A program made the position numbers and the translations under genes. The notes under the pieces were generated by a model, which saw nothing but the letters and a program-made list of their open reading frames with translations, was not told the DNA's origin and ran no database searches. From contig NZ_MSIT01000011.1 of the NCBI RefSeq assembly GCF_002094885.1, forward strand, positions 1-64,000: a stretch of 64,000 nt of DNA. The letters are read 5' to 3'. This document shows, in pieces, positions 16,152-25,019 of this stretch; within the stretch, counting starts at the first letter, position 1; each line of letters begins with the position of its first letter. Origin of the DNA: Salibaculum halophilum. GTDB taxonomy: Bacteria > Pseudomonadota > Alphaproteobacteria > Rhodobacterales > Rhodobacteraceae.

Positions 16152-16322
16152 TCCGGTCTCCCCGTGATTCAGTTTACGCGACGCTACTCAGGCGCGGGGT
16201 GCCCCGCAAGGGCCGAAGGCGGGCGCCGCGGCCAGGGTTTGGGCCAGGGCTTGCCGGGGCCGCATCGCTCTGCCAGATTTCCGCCGCGGGGCCGCGTCTG
16301 CCCCGGCGAGAGGTCCCGTCCG

Positions 16323-16832
16323 ATGATGATCACGCCCGACTATTGCCGCACCATGGCACGCTACAACCGGTGGCAGAACAAGGCCGTCACCGAGGTGGTC
16401 GAGGCGATGCCCCAAGCGGAGCTGACCGAGGACCGCAGGGCCTTCTTCGGCTCGATCCTCGGCACGCTCAATCACCTGCTCTGGGCCGACCTGGTGTGGA
16501 TGGCGCGGCTCGACGGCGGCGACGGCCCCGGAGTCGCGCTGGTCGACAGCCCGGGCCTTACGCCCGATGTGCGGGAGTGGGCGCGGCGGCGGTTCCTGGC
16601 CGACGGGCGCATTCGCGAATGGGCGCTGGCGCTGGACGCCATCGACCTCGTGGGCGATCTGACCTGGTATTCGGGCGCGATGCAGGCCGAGGCGCGCCGG
16701 CCCGTCGCGCTCTGCGTCATGCACATGTTCAACCACCAGACCCATCACCGCGGGCAGGTGCACGCGATGCTGACCGCGGCCGGGCAGGACCCCGGCCCGA
16801 CCGACCTGTTCATGATGCCCGAGACGGCGTGA
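16323..16832 (+). CDS. DinB-family metalloprotein (169 aa)
   Basis: The four-helix DinB/YfiT fold is indicated by LNHLLWAD (His51) and HMFNHQTHHRGQ (His138, His142), the three histidines that bind a divalent metal, usually zinc or nickel. Some members act as thiol-dependent S-transferases; this one cannot be assigned a substrate. The two ATG codons at 16323 and 16326 are both usable; a GAGAGG lies upstream. The 171 bp separating it from the divergent binding-protein gene should contain both promoters. The next gene follows after 13 bp on the same strand. Confidence 0.85.
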   Translation: MMITPDYCRTMARYNRWQNKAVTEVVEAMPQAELTEDRRAFFGSILGTLNHLLWADLVWMARLDGGDGPGVALVDSPGLTPDVREWARRRFLADGRIREWALALDAIDLVGDLTWYSGAMQAEARRPVALCVMHMFNHQTHHRGQVHAMLTAAGQDPGPTDLFMMPETA

Positions 16833-16845
16833 GAGGCGCGGTGGC

Positions 16846-17100
16846 ATGGCGCTGATGCTTGCCATCCTCGTCGCGGTGATCGCCTTTTTGTGGTGGTCGC
16901 ACCGGCGCGCGCAGGCCGAGGCCGGCCCGGAACGGCCGAAATGCGTCTGGCTGGCCACCGGCGCGGCGCGCGGACGGCTGCGCGAATACCGCTGCGACAC
17001 CTGCGGGGCGACCGGATATACCGCCACCAAGGGCCCGCCCGAGACCTGCAAGAGGGATTTCGCCGGGCGCGGGACAGGCAGCCCCGGCAGTCGCTCCTGA
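16846..17100 (+). CDS. Small membrane-anchored protein with CxxC motif (84 aa)
   Basis: Residues 1-18 are a single hydrophobic anchor (MALMLAILVAVIAFLWW), followed by an Arg/Glu-rich linker and a C-terminal zinc-ribbon-like part: Cys at about 33, RCDTCGATG near 49-52 and a further Cys near 68. It has the size and shape of a small membrane-bound zinc ribbon facing the cytoplasm or periplasm. I do not recognise the family. It begins 13 bp after dinB and is probably cotranscribed with it. The similar plan of the 58-aa protein at 36316 is noted. Confidence 0.6.
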   Translation: MALMLAILVAVIAFLWWSHRRAQAEAGPERPKCVWLATGAARGRLREYRCDTCGATGYTATKGPPETCKRDFAGRGTGSPGSRS

Positions 17101-17281
17101 ACGGGCCGACGTCGTTTTCGCGCCTCCGAGTGCCTCAATCGCTTGTCATCCGTTTCAAACGGCTGTTACGGTTTGCCTCAGGGAAGGGTGGCCGCAGGGC
17201 TGTCCGGCCCCCTTGAGAAAAGAGTCGGACCGGCCCCGCGCGGCACTTGCGCGCCCCCGGACCGACCGGACAGGAGGGAAC

Positions 17282-17701
17282 ATGTTCAAACATATCATGA
17301 TGCCTGTCGACCTGGCCCATGCCGACAAGCTGGACCGGGCGATGACAGTGGCCGCCGATCAGGCCAAGCATTACGGGGCCAAGGTGACTTACGTCGGTGT
17401 CACCGCGGCCACGCCGGGGTCCGTCGCCCGCACCCCCGAGGAATACGCCGACAAGCTGGCCAAGCTGGCCGCGGCGCAGTCCGAGCTTCACGGGCATCAG
17501 GCCGAGTCGCACGCGGTCGTCAGCCACGACCCGGCCGCCGATCTCGACGACAAGCTGATCGAGACGCGCAAGGCGCTGGGGGCCGATCTCGTGGTCATGG
17601 CGACGCATCTTCCAAACATGGCCGACATGTTCCTGCCGGGGCACGGCGGCGAACTGGCCCGGCACTCGCAGGTCAGCGTGTTCCTGGTGCGCCCCGCCTG
17701 A
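17282..17701 (+). CDS. Universal stress protein (UspA family), 139 aa
   Basis: MFKHIMMPVDLAH starts the alpha/beta UspA fold; GADLVVMATHLPNMADMFLPGHGGELARHSQVSVFLVRPA near the end carries the G-x9-G-(S/T)-like nucleotide loop and the closing strand. The family binds ATP or AMP and modulates stress responses. AGGAGGG lies 4 bp before the ATG. It ends 58 bp upstream of a BCCT transporter gene on the same strand, a pairing in which the Usp often regulates the transporter. That link is inference from position. Confidence 0.87.
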   Translation: MFKHIMMPVDLAHADKLDRAMTVAADQAKHYGAKVTYVGVTAATPGSVARTPEEYADKLAKLAAAQSELHGHQAESHAVVSHDPAADLDDKLIETRKALGADLVVMATHLPNMADMFLPGHGGELARHSQVSVFLVRPA

Positions 17702-17759
17702 CGGTGCTGTCGATCCGCACGAACAATCAATCTGATAAACAACTGCAGGGAATCCATAG

Positions 17760-19469
17760 ATGTCGGATGAAACGGACATTCAAGGGATACCGACGCCCGA
17801 GGGGCACTCGGATATCATCGAGACCGACTACAAGATCGGTCAGGACAATATCGAAACCAAGATCGGGCCCTTCGGGCTCGATATTCACAACCCCGTCTTC
17901 GTGATCTCGGGGCTGACCGTGATCGCCTTCGTGGCCTATGCGCTGCTGGCGCCGGGCCATGCCAACGCACTTTTCAACGGAGTTGATGCGAGTGCCGTCG
18001 AGGGCTGCGAGCCCGGCGCCTTTTGCGACCTCGGCATGCGCGCCTATCTGACCTCGACCTTCGACTGGTTCTTCCTGTCGGCGGCCAACCTCTTCGTGCT
18101 CTTCAGCCTATTCCTGATCGTGTCGCCCTGGGGCGGCGTGCGTCTGGGTGGCACCGAAGCACGCCCCGATTACAGCTATGCCGGCTGGTTCGCGATGCTT
18201 TTCGCGGCCGGCATGGGCATCGGTCTGATGTTCTTTGGCGTGCTGGAGCCGGCCTACTACTTCGGCACGCCATGGGGTGACGAGCCGCTGGGCGTTGTCA
18301 GGCCCTTCACCGAGGACGGCGCGCTGATCCAGGAAAACGTGGCCGAGGCCCGGCGCATGGCGCTGGCCGCGACCTCGTATCACTGGGCGCTGCACCCCTG
18401 GGCGATCTACGCGATCGTGGCCCTGTCGCTGGCGCTGTTCAGCTACAACAAGGGCCTGCCGCTGACGATCCGCTCGGCCTTCTACCCGATCTTCGGCGAT
18501 CGCGTCTGGGGCTGGACCGGCCACATCATCGACACCCTGGCGGTCTTTGCGACGCTCTTCGGTCTGGCGACCTCGCTGGGCTTCGGCGCGCAGCAGGCCA
18601 ACGCGGGGCTGGAATACGTCTACGGCATTCCCAACACCACGACAGTGCAGGTCATCCTGATCGCCGCGATCACGGCGGTGGCGCTGGTGTCGGTCGTCCG
18701 GGGTCTGGACGGGGGCGTCAAGGTCCTGTCCGAGATCAACATGTCGATCGCCTTCCTGCTGCTTCTGTTCGTGCTCTTCACCGCCGGCGCGGTGTCGATC
18801 CTGGCCGAATTCGTGACCGGCCTTGGCGCCTACTTCCAGGAGATCATCCCGCTGTCGACGCCCTTCGGGCGCGAGGATGACGGATACCGGCAGGGCTGGA
18901 CGGCCTTCTACTGGGCCTGGTGGATCAGCTGGTCGCCCTTCGTGGGGATGTTCATCGCCCGCGTCAGCCGGGGCCGGACCGTGCGCGAATTCATCACCTG
19001 CGTGCTGGTGATCCCGAGCATCGTCTGCGTCTTCTGGATGGCCGTCTTCGGCGGCGCCGCGATCAACGACGTCATCGCCAGCCCCGACGCCAGCGCCGTC
19101 AAGGCCCAGGTGATCGACAGCTACAACCCGCCGCTGTCGCTGTTTGCCATGCTCGAAGGCCTGCCGCTGGCGGCCATCACCTCGACCATCGGCATCGTGC
19201 TGGTCATCGTCTTCTTCGTGACCAGCTCGGACTCCGGCAGCCTCGTGATCGACACGATCACCGCGGGCGGCAAGGTCGACGCGCCGGTGCCCCAGCGCAT
19301 CTTCTGGTGCACCTTCGAGGGGCTGGTCGCGATCGCGCTGCTTGTCGGCGGGGGTCTGGGGGCCTTGCAGGCCATGGTGATTTCCACCGGGTTGCCCTTC
19401 ACGATCATCCTTCTGATCATCTGCTACTCGATCCTGCGCGGGCTGATGAGCGAAAAGCGTAACGCCTGA
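17760..19469 (+). CDS. BCCT-family betaine/carnitine/choline transporter (569 aa)
   Basis: The protein has about twelve membrane segments. FAAGMGIGLMFFGVLEPAYYF near residue 145 is the glycine-rich segment of the substrate and sodium site, and FYWAWWISWSPFVGMFIARVSRGRTVREF near residue 385 is the BCCT signature with the tryptophan box. VTSSDSGSLVIDTITAGG follows near 488. Such carriers import compatible solutes (glycine betaine, choline, DMSP) with sodium and protect from osmotic stress, which suits a marine or halotolerant Rhodobacterales. The UspA gene lies directly upstream and an intrinsic terminator follows. Substrate among the betaines is not decided by sequence. Confidence 0.92.
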   Translation: MSDETDIQGIPTPEGHSDIIETDYKIGQDNIETKIGPFGLDIHNPVFVISGLTVIAFVAYALLAPGHANALFNGVDASAVEGCEPGAFCDLGMRAYLTSTFDWFFLSAANLFVLFSLFLIVSPWGGVRLGGTEARPDYSYAGWFAMLFAAGMGIGLMFFGVLEPAYYFGTPWGDEPLGVVRPFTEDGALIQENVAEARRMALAATSYHWALHPWAIYAIVALSLALFSYNKGLPLTIRSAFYPIFGDRVWGWTGHIIDTLAVFATLFGLATSLGFGAQQANAGLEYVYGIPNTTTVQVILIAAITAVALVSVVRGLDGGVKVLSEINMSIAFLLLLFVLFTAGAVSILAEFVTGLGAYFQEIIPLSTPFGREDDGYRQGWTAFYWAWWISWSPFVGMFIARVSRGRTVREFITCVLVIPSIVCVFWMAVFGGAAINDVIASPDASAVKAQVIDSYNPPLSLFAMLEGLPLAAITSTIGIVLVIVFFVTSSDSGSLVIDTITAGGKVDAPVPQRIFWCTFEGLVAIALLVGGGLGALQAMVISTGLPFTIILLIICYSILRGLMSEKRNA

Positions 19470-19493
19470 CGCCGGTCGCATGACCATCCAAGG

Positions 19494-19524
19494 CGGGCCG
19501 TCCCAACCGGGGCGGCCCGTTTTC
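19494..19524 (+). terminator. Intrinsic terminator after the BCCT gene
   Basis: CGGGCCG (19494-19500) and CGGCCCG (19513-19519) form a stem, followed by TTTTCG. It ends the usp-BCCT unit and lies before the photolyase gene. Confidence 0.8.
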
Positions 19525-19590
19525 GTTAGGCGCCTTGATCCTGCGGGGGCCGGGCTATTTGATTGGCCGGCGAAAGCGAGGGACACGCGA

Positions 19591-21006
19591 ATGACCACCA
19601 GCCCGATCCTGCTCTGGTTCCGGCGCGACCTGCGCCTGTCCGATCATCCGGCGCTGTCCGAGGCTGTCGCCTCGGGCCGTCCGGTGATCCCGGTCTTTCT
19701 GCACGATGAGGCGGTCGCGGCCCTCGGGGCCGCGCCGAAATGGCGGCTGGGGCTGTCTGTGGCTGCCCTTGCCGAGGCGCTGGAGGCGTGCGGCACGCGG
19801 CTGATCCTGCGGCGGGGCCGGGCGCTGGAGGCCCTGCGCGCCCTGATCGCCGAGACCGGGGCCGGCGCCGTTTGGTGGACCCGCGCCTATGACCCCGACA
19901 GCATCGCCCGCGACAGCGCCGTCAAATCTGCCCTCAAGGATGACGGCATCGAGGCGCGCTCCTTTCCCGGCCATATCCTGTTCGAACCCTGGACGACCCA
20001 GACCGGGACGGGCGGGTTCTACAAGGTCTACACCCCGTTCTGGAAGGCGGTGCGCGACCGTGACGTGGCCGCGCCGCAGCCCGCCCCCGGCCGCATCCCC
20101 GCGCCTGACACCTGGCCGGCCTCGGACCGTCTGGACGACTGGCGCCTGGGGGCCGCGATGGACCGCGGCGCGGCCGTGGTCGCCGATCATGTCACCGTGG
20201 GCGAGGCGGCCGCGCGGGACCGTCTGGCGGCCTTCATCGACGGCCCCGTCGCCGACTACGACACGGCGCGCGATTTTCCCGCCGGTGACGGCACCTCGCG
20301 GCTGTCGGAAAACCTGACTTACGGCGAGATTTCCCCGGTCGCGCTCTGGCACGCCGGCCAACGCGCCATGGCCGCGGGCAAACCGGGCGCAGAGACCTTC
20401 CTTCAAGAGGTCGTCTGGCGCGACTTCGCCTATCACCTCGTCTATCACACACCGCGCATCACCCGCGAAAACTGGCGCCCCGAATGGGACGCCTTTCCCT
20501 GGAACACCGACGAGACCGAGGCGGTAACACGCTGGAAACAGGGCCGCACGGGCGAGCCCTTCGTCGATGCCGCCATGCGCGAAATGTATGTCACCGGCAC
20601 CATGCACAACCGCGCGCGGATGATCGTCGCCTCCTACCTGACCAAGCACCTGCTGAGCCACTGGCGCATCGGCCAGCGCTGGTTCGAGGATTGCCTGATC
20701 GACTGGGACCCGGCCAGCAACGCCATGGGCTGGCAATGGGCCGCCGGGTCGGGCCCCGATGCCACGCCCTATTTCCGGGTCTTCAACCCGGCCACCCAGC
20801 TGGAAAAGTTCGACCGGGGCGGTCACTACCGCCACCGCTGGATCGCCGAGGGCGTCGCCAGGCCCAGCGCCACCGCGCTGGCCTATTTCGACGCGGTCCC
20901 CCGGTCCTGGGGGCTGTCGCCGTCGCAGGCCTATCCCGCCCCCATCGTGGACCTGAAAGCGGGGCGCGAGCGCGCGCTAGAGGCCTACCGCAACCGCGAC
21001 TTCTGA
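19591..21006 (+). CDS. phrB: Deoxyribodipyrimidine photolyase (cryptochrome/photolyase family)
   Basis: The enzyme repairs UV-made pyrimidine dimers with blue light. MTTSPILLWFRRDLRLSDHPAL opens the antenna-cofactor Rossmann domain. The helical FAD domain has EVVWRDFAYHLVYHTP near residue 272, GEPFVDAAMREMYVTGTMHNRARMIVASYLTKHLL near 325, and DPASNAMGWQWAAGSGPDATPYFRVFNP near 373, which includes the Asn at the FAD N5 position and the Trp residues of the electron chain. Length 471 aa is that of class I CPD photolyases. Start at 19591 is chosen to match the family; sequence upstream in frame is not conserved in type. A cryptochrome role is less likely. Confidence 0.92.
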   Translation: MTTSPILLWFRRDLRLSDHPALSEAVASGRPVIPVFLHDEAVAALGAAPKWRLGLSVAALAEALEACGTRLILRRGRALEALRALIAETGAGAVWWTRAYDPDSIARDSAVKSALKDDGIEARSFPGHILFEPWTTQTGTGGFYKVYTPFWKAVRDRDVAAPQPAPGRIPAPDTWPASDRLDDWRLGAAMDRGAAVVADHVTVGEAAARDRLAAFIDGPVADYDTARDFPAGDGTSRLSENLTYGEISPVALWHAGQRAMAAGKPGAETFLQEVVWRDFAYHLVYHTPRITRENWRPEWDAFPWNTDETEAVTRWKQGRTGEPFVDAAMREMYVTGTMHNRARMIVASYLTKHLLSHWRIGQRWFEDCLIDWDPASNAMGWQWAAGSGPDATPYFRVFNPATQLEKFDRGGHYRHRWIAEGVARPSATALAYFDAVPRSWGLSPSQAYPAPIVDLKAGRERALEAYRNRDF

Positions 21007-21108
21007 GCGCCCGTGACAGCCCGATTGCGACCCGCTAACAGGACGGCGAAACCAATTGCCGCGCCGGCACGTAATAGCCTGAAACAGGCCAAGAACGGAA
21101 CCGACCAG

Positions 21109-22317
21109 ATGATCCTGACCACCACCGAGGGCCAGCGCGATCTGCCCCGCTATTTCAACCCCGTTTTCGACAAGCTCAAGGCGCTGCCGCGCGGGCGGTT
21201 GGATATCACGCTGCCCGATGGGCGGCAGTTCCGCGTCGAGGGGCGCGACCCGGGCTATGTCGCGCAGCTGGAGGTCCACGACCCCGAGGTCTTCGCCCGG
21301 CTGATCCGCGAGGGAGATCTCGGCTTCAGCGAGGCCTACATGGACGGCGACTGGTCCACGCCGGACCTCATGGCCTTCATGGACCTGGTCCACGACGAGG
21401 CCGATGATGTCTACGACGGCTTCCCGGGCCAGGGGCTTGTGCGCGCCTACGAGAAGCTGCGCTTCTGGCTGCAGTCCAATTCCAAGCGGCAGGCGCGCAG
21501 GAACATCTCTTATCACTATGACCTGGGCAACGATTTCTACGGGCTCTGGCTGGACGACACGATGACCTATTCCTCGGCTCTGTTCGAGACCGGACAGGAA
21601 AGCCTCGACCGCGCGCAGACCCGGAAATATGCCTCGATGGTCGATCAGATGGGCGCGCAGCCCGGCGATCATGTCCTCGAGATCGGCTGCGGCTGGGGCG
21701 GCTTTGCCGAATACGCCGCGCGCCACCGCGGCCTCAAGGTCACCGGGCTGACCATCAGCGAAGAGCAGCTCAATTACGCCCGCGACCGGATTGCCAAGGC
21801 CGGCCTGTCGGACCGGGTCGAGTTCAAGCTGCAGGATTATCGCGACGAGCGCGGCACCTACGACGGTATCGCCAGCATCGAGATGTTCGAGGCCGTCGGC
21901 GAACGCTATTGGCCGGCCTATTTCGAGACGCTGCGCAACTGCCTCAAGCCCGGCGGGCAGGCGACGCTGCAGGTGATCCTGCTTCAGGACAAGCGGTTCG
22001 AGGCCTACCGCCGCGGCGTCGACTTCATCCAGAAATACATCTTTCCCGGCGGCATGCTGCCCGCCCCCAAGGTGCTGCGCGCCGAGATCGAGCGTGCGGG
22101 TCTCAGTGTCGTCCGCTCGGTCGAGTTCGGCCAGAGCTACTCGGACACGCTGCGGCGCTGGTACGAGACGTTCAACGCAAAGTGGGACGAGGTCGCCGCG
22201 CTTGGCTTTGACGATCGCTTCCGGCGGATGTGGAACTTCTATCTTACCTCTTGCGCCGGGACCTTCCGCAGTGGAATCTGTGACGTGACGCAGATCACGG
22301 TGACCCGCGGGGCCTGA
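21109..22317 (+). CDS. cfa: Cyclopropane-fatty-acyl-phospholipid synthase family methyltransferase
   Basis: The enzyme adds a methylene from SAM to unsaturated acyl chains of membrane lipids. SYHYDLGNDFYGLWLDDTMTYSSALF near residue 136 is the family signature; VLEIGCGWGGFAEYAA near 190 is SAM motif I; FIQKYIFPGGMLPAPKVLRAEIERAGL near 308 closes the active site region. Length 402 aa is normal. ATG at 21109 is chosen because the upstream in-frame sequence is not family-like. It follows photolyase by about 100 bp on the same strand. Rhodobacterales often encode more than one such protein, and an unusual lipid substrate is possible. Confidence 0.9.
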   Translation: MILTTTEGQRDLPRYFNPVFDKLKALPRGRLDITLPDGRQFRVEGRDPGYVAQLEVHDPEVFARLIREGDLGFSEAYMDGDWSTPDLMAFMDLVHDEADDVYDGFPGQGLVRAYEKLRFWLQSNSKRQARRNISYHYDLGNDFYGLWLDDTMTYSSALFETGQESLDRAQTRKYASMVDQMGAQPGDHVLEIGCGWGGFAEYAARHRGLKVTGLTISEEQLNYARDRIAKAGLSDRVEFKLQDYRDERGTYDGIASIEMFEAVGERYWPAYFETLRNCLKPGGQATLQVILLQDKRFEAYRRGVDFIQKYIFPGGMLPAPKVLRAEIERAGLSVVRSVEFGQSYSDTLRRWYETFNAKWDEVAALGFDDRFRRMWNFYLTSCAGTFRSGICDVTQITVTRGA

Positions 22318-22354
22318 CATCGGCCCGGGCCGCCCGCACGAGGGGAGCAAGGCC

Positions 22355-22795
22355 ATGCCGACAGCCGCGCGGCTTACCGGGGCGATCCTGTTCGGAGCGC
22401 TCGCGTGGTATGTCTCGGGCCTGATCGTGCCGCGGTTCCCCGAGGGCACCGACCTTGGCTACTTCGTCGTGGTGAACACCGTGATCGGCGTCCTCTGCGG
22501 CTGGCGCCTGGCCGGGCCGCGCGCCGGGGACGGCTATGTCGATGCCTTTGGCACCGGCGTGACGACCACCGTGGCGCTGGTGCTCGTGGCGCTCTTTACC
22601 AACTCGCTGGTGGTGATGATCGAGAACAGCCTGCGCAAGTTCTACGATACCCCGGTCGAGGCCGTCGTGGCCATCTTCGAGCTGATGCTGGAGCATGGCC
22701 AGCTCATGGCGACACCGCTGATCCTGGGCACGCTGGCGATCGGGGGCGTGGTGGCCGGACTGGGGACCGAGTTCATCGGGCGGCGGTACAGTTGA
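22355..22795 (+). CDS. trgA: TrgA-family membrane protein (tellurite resistance locus)
   Basis: A 146-aa inner-membrane protein with four hydrophobic segments (about residues 8-26, 34-52, 65-88 and 112-140). Its sequence (MPTAARLTGAILFGALAW, then LGYFVVVNTVIGVLCGWRL) and its position just before a GGCT/NUDIX gene and cysK match the trgAB-cysK locus described for Rhodobacter sphaeroides, where loss lowers resistance to tellurite. The molecular function is unknown. GAGGGGAGCAAGG precedes the ATG. Its stop overlaps the start of trgB by one base (TGATG). Confidence 0.85.
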   Translation: MPTAARLTGAILFGALAWYVSGLIVPRFPEGTDLGYFVVVNTVIGVLCGWRLAGPRAGDGYVDAFGTGVTTTVALVLVALFTNSLVVMIENSLRKFYDTPVEAVVAIFELMLEHGQLMATPLILGTLAIGGVVAGLGTEFIGRRYS

Positions 22796-23931
22796 TGGCC
22801 GAGACACCCGCCGATGGGACCCGGCCCGTTTTCCTGTTCGGCACGCTCCTGCACCACCCGCTATTCGAGGCGGTCGCGGGCGAGGCAGCCACGTTCCAGC
22901 CCGCCCGGCTGCCCCGGCACCGGGTGGCGCGGGTGGCGGGGCAGGATTTCCCGGTAATGGTGGCCGGGGGTGCGGCGGCCTACGGCGCGCTGGTCGCCGA
23001 TCTGTCGCCACGCGCCCGCGCGCGGTTGGATTATTACGAGGCCGCTTTCGGCTATCATCCTGCCAAGATCGAGGTGATCAACGCCACCGAGCGCCCGGTC
23101 GCGGCGCTGGCCTATCTGCCCGCCCCCGGCCTGTGGCAGGCCGCGCCCGAGGACTGGTCGCTGGGCACCTGGATCGCCGACCACGGCGCGCGCACCTGCG
23201 AGGCCGCCGCCGAGGCCATGGCGCTGCACGGCCGGGTTCCCGCGCCGGTCATGGGCAAGCGCCACGCGCAGATGCTGGCCCGGGCCGACAGCCGCCTGCG
23301 CGGCGCCGCGACCCCGCCCGCGGGCGGACCGCCGCGCGAGGCGGTCACGCTGCTGGACCTGCGCCGCCCCTACATCAATTTCTTCGCCGCCGAGGAACTG
23401 GACCTGCAGTTCCGCCGCTTCGACGGGCAGATGAGCACGCCGGTGGAACGCGCGGTCTGGTGTGCCGGGGATGCCGCCCTCGTGCTGCCTTACGACCCGC
23501 GGCGCGACCGGGTGCTTCTGGTCGATCAGTTCCGCGTCGGCCCCTACCGGCGCGGCGACCCCTCGCCCTGGATCAGCGAGCCCGTGGCGGGCCGTATCGA
23601 CCCCGGCGAAACCGCAGAGGAGGCCGCCCGGCGAGAGGCCGCCGAGGAGGCCGGTGTGGCCTTTCGCGCGCTGGAGTGTATCACCGCGAGCTATGCCAGC
23701 CCCGGCACCACCACCGAGCATTTCCACATCTTCGTCGGCATTGCCGACTTGCCCGACGATCTGCCCGGGCCGGGCGGCAAGGCCGACGAGGACGAGGACA
23801 TCCGCTCGCATCTCATGGACTGGGCCGATTTCGACGCACGGCTTGTCGCGGGCGGTTTCCGCCTGGTGCCGCTGGAACTGGCCGGGCACTGGCTGGCGCG
23901 AAACCGGGACAGGTTGCGCGCATCGGCTTGA
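22795..23931 (+). CDS. trgB: TrgB: gamma-glutamylcyclotransferase-like plus NUDIX fusion
   Basis: Two domains are fused in 378 residues. Residues 10-130 have FLFGTLLHHPLFEAV, the nucleating motif of the gamma-glutamylcyclotransferase-like fold. From about residue 185 a NUDIX hydrolase follows, with an intact Nudix box GRIDPGETAEEAARREAAEEAG near 262. NUDIX enzymes of this ADP-ribose pyrophosphatase type cut nucleotide-sugar diphosphates. In Rhodobacter sphaeroides TrgB contributes to tellurite resistance. It overlaps trgA by one base and lies 53 bp before cysK. How the two domains work together is unknown; a link to glutathione turnover is a guess. Confidence 0.85.
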   Translation: MAETPADGTRPVFLFGTLLHHPLFEAVAGEAATFQPARLPRHRVARVAGQDFPVMVAGGAAAYGALVADLSPRARARLDYYEAAFGYHPAKIEVINATERPVAALAYLPAPGLWQAAPEDWSLGTWIADHGARTCEAAAEAMALHGRVPAPVMGKRHAQMLARADSRLRGAATPPAGGPPREAVTLLDLRRPYINFFAAEELDLQFRRFDGQMSTPVERAVWCAGDAALVLPYDPRRDRVLLVDQFRVGPYRRGDPSPWISEPVAGRIDPGETAEEAARREAAEEAGVAFRALECITASYASPGTTTEHFHIFVGIADLPDDLPGPGGKADEDEDIRSHLMDWADFDARLVAGGFRLVPLELAGHWLARNRDRLRASA

Positions 23932-23984
23932 TGTTGGCCGGTGCGGGACATACACCTGAAGACCCAGCCAGAGAAGGGTCCGCC

Positions 23985-25019
23985 ATGACCATCCGCCAAG
24001 ACCTTGCCGACGCCATCGGGAACACGCCCCTCATCAAGCTGCGCCGCGCCTCCGAGGAAACAGGCTGTACCATCCTGGGCAAGGCGGAGTTCATGAACCC
24101 GGGCCAGTCGGTCAAGGACCGTGCGGCCCTTTTCATCATCCGCGACGCGATGGAAAAGGGCCTGTTGAAACCGGGCGGCACCATCGTCGAGGGCACGGCC
24201 GGCAACACCGGCATCGGGCTGGCGCTGGTCGGCGCCTCGATGGGATTCAAGACTGTGATCGTCATCCCCGAGACGCAGAGCCAGGAAAAGAAGGAGATGC
24301 TGCGCCTGGCCGGGGCCGAACTGGTGCAGGTGCCGGCCGCCCCCTACCGCAACCCCAACAACTACGTCCGCTATTCCGGCCGCCTCGCCGAGGAGCTGGC
24401 CCGGACGACGCCCGAGGGCGCGATCTGGGCCAACCAGTTCGACAACGTCGCCAACCGCCGCGCCCATGTCGAGACCACCGGCCCCGAGGTCTGGGACCAG
24501 ACAGACGGCAAGGTCGACGGTTTCATCTGCGCCGTCGGTTCGGGCGGGACCATCGCCGGGGTGGCGCAGGCCCTGCAGCCCCGCGGCGTCAAGATCGGCC
24601 TGGCCGACCCGGACGGGGCGACGCTTTACAACTATTACACCACCGGCGAACACAGGGCCGAGGGCGGCTCGATCTCCGAGGGGATCGGGCAGGGGCGCGT
24701 CACCGCCAACCTCGAGGGCTTCAGCCCCGACATGGCCTACAACATCCCCGATGCCGAAGCGCTGCCCATCGTCTTCGACCTGCTGGAACACGAGGGGCTA
24801 TGCCTGGGCGGGTCCTCGGGGATCAATGTCGCCGGGGCCATGCGCATGGCGCGCGAGATGGGGCCGGGCCATACCATCGTGACGATCCTGTGCGATTACG
24901 GCACGCGCTATCAGTCGAAACTGTTCAATCCCGATTTCCTGCGTGAAAAGGGCCTGCCGCTGCCCGCGTTTCTGAGCGCCGCGCCGCGCTCGATCCCCGG
25001 CGTCTTCGAGGATCAATGA
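23985..25019 (+). CDS. cysK: Cysteine synthase (O-acetylserine sulfhydrylase)
   Basis: CysK makes cysteine from O-acetylserine and sulfide, the end of the sulfate assimilation path whose first steps are encoded at 9117-13641. It is a PLP enzyme: NPGQSVKDRAA carries the Schiff-base Lys44; EGTAGNTGIGLAL near 71 is the substrate loop; AVGSGGTIAGV near 185 is the phosphate-binding loop. Length 344 aa is somewhat longer than CysK-A, closer to the second subtype found in alphaproteobacteria. In the trg locus it contributes to tellurite resistance. AGAAGGG precedes the ATG. Its stop overlaps the next start by 4 bp (ATGA). Confidence 0.92.
   Translation: MTIRQDLADAIGNTPLIKLRRASEETGCTILGKAEFMNPGQSVKDRAALFIIRDAMEKGLLKPGGTIVEGTAGNTGIGLALVGASMGFKTVIVIPETQSQEKKEMLRLAGAELVQVPAAPYRNPNNYVRYSGRLAEELARTTPEGAIWANQFDNVANRRAHVETTGPEVWDQTDGKVDGFICAVGSGGTIAGVAQALQPRGVKIGLADPDGATLYNYYTTGEHRAEGGSISEGIGQGRVTANLEGFSPDMAYNIPDAEALPIVFDLLEHEGLCLGGSSGINVAGAMRMAREMGPGHTIVTILCDYGTRYQSKLFNPDFLREKGLPLPAFLSAAPRSIPGVFEDQ

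Noticed and set aside
18108-19598. 496-codon minus-strand frame opposite the BCCT gene
   Set aside because: Its composition (very rich in Asp, Gln, Arg, His) is that of antisense to a membrane protein. No family motif is seen.
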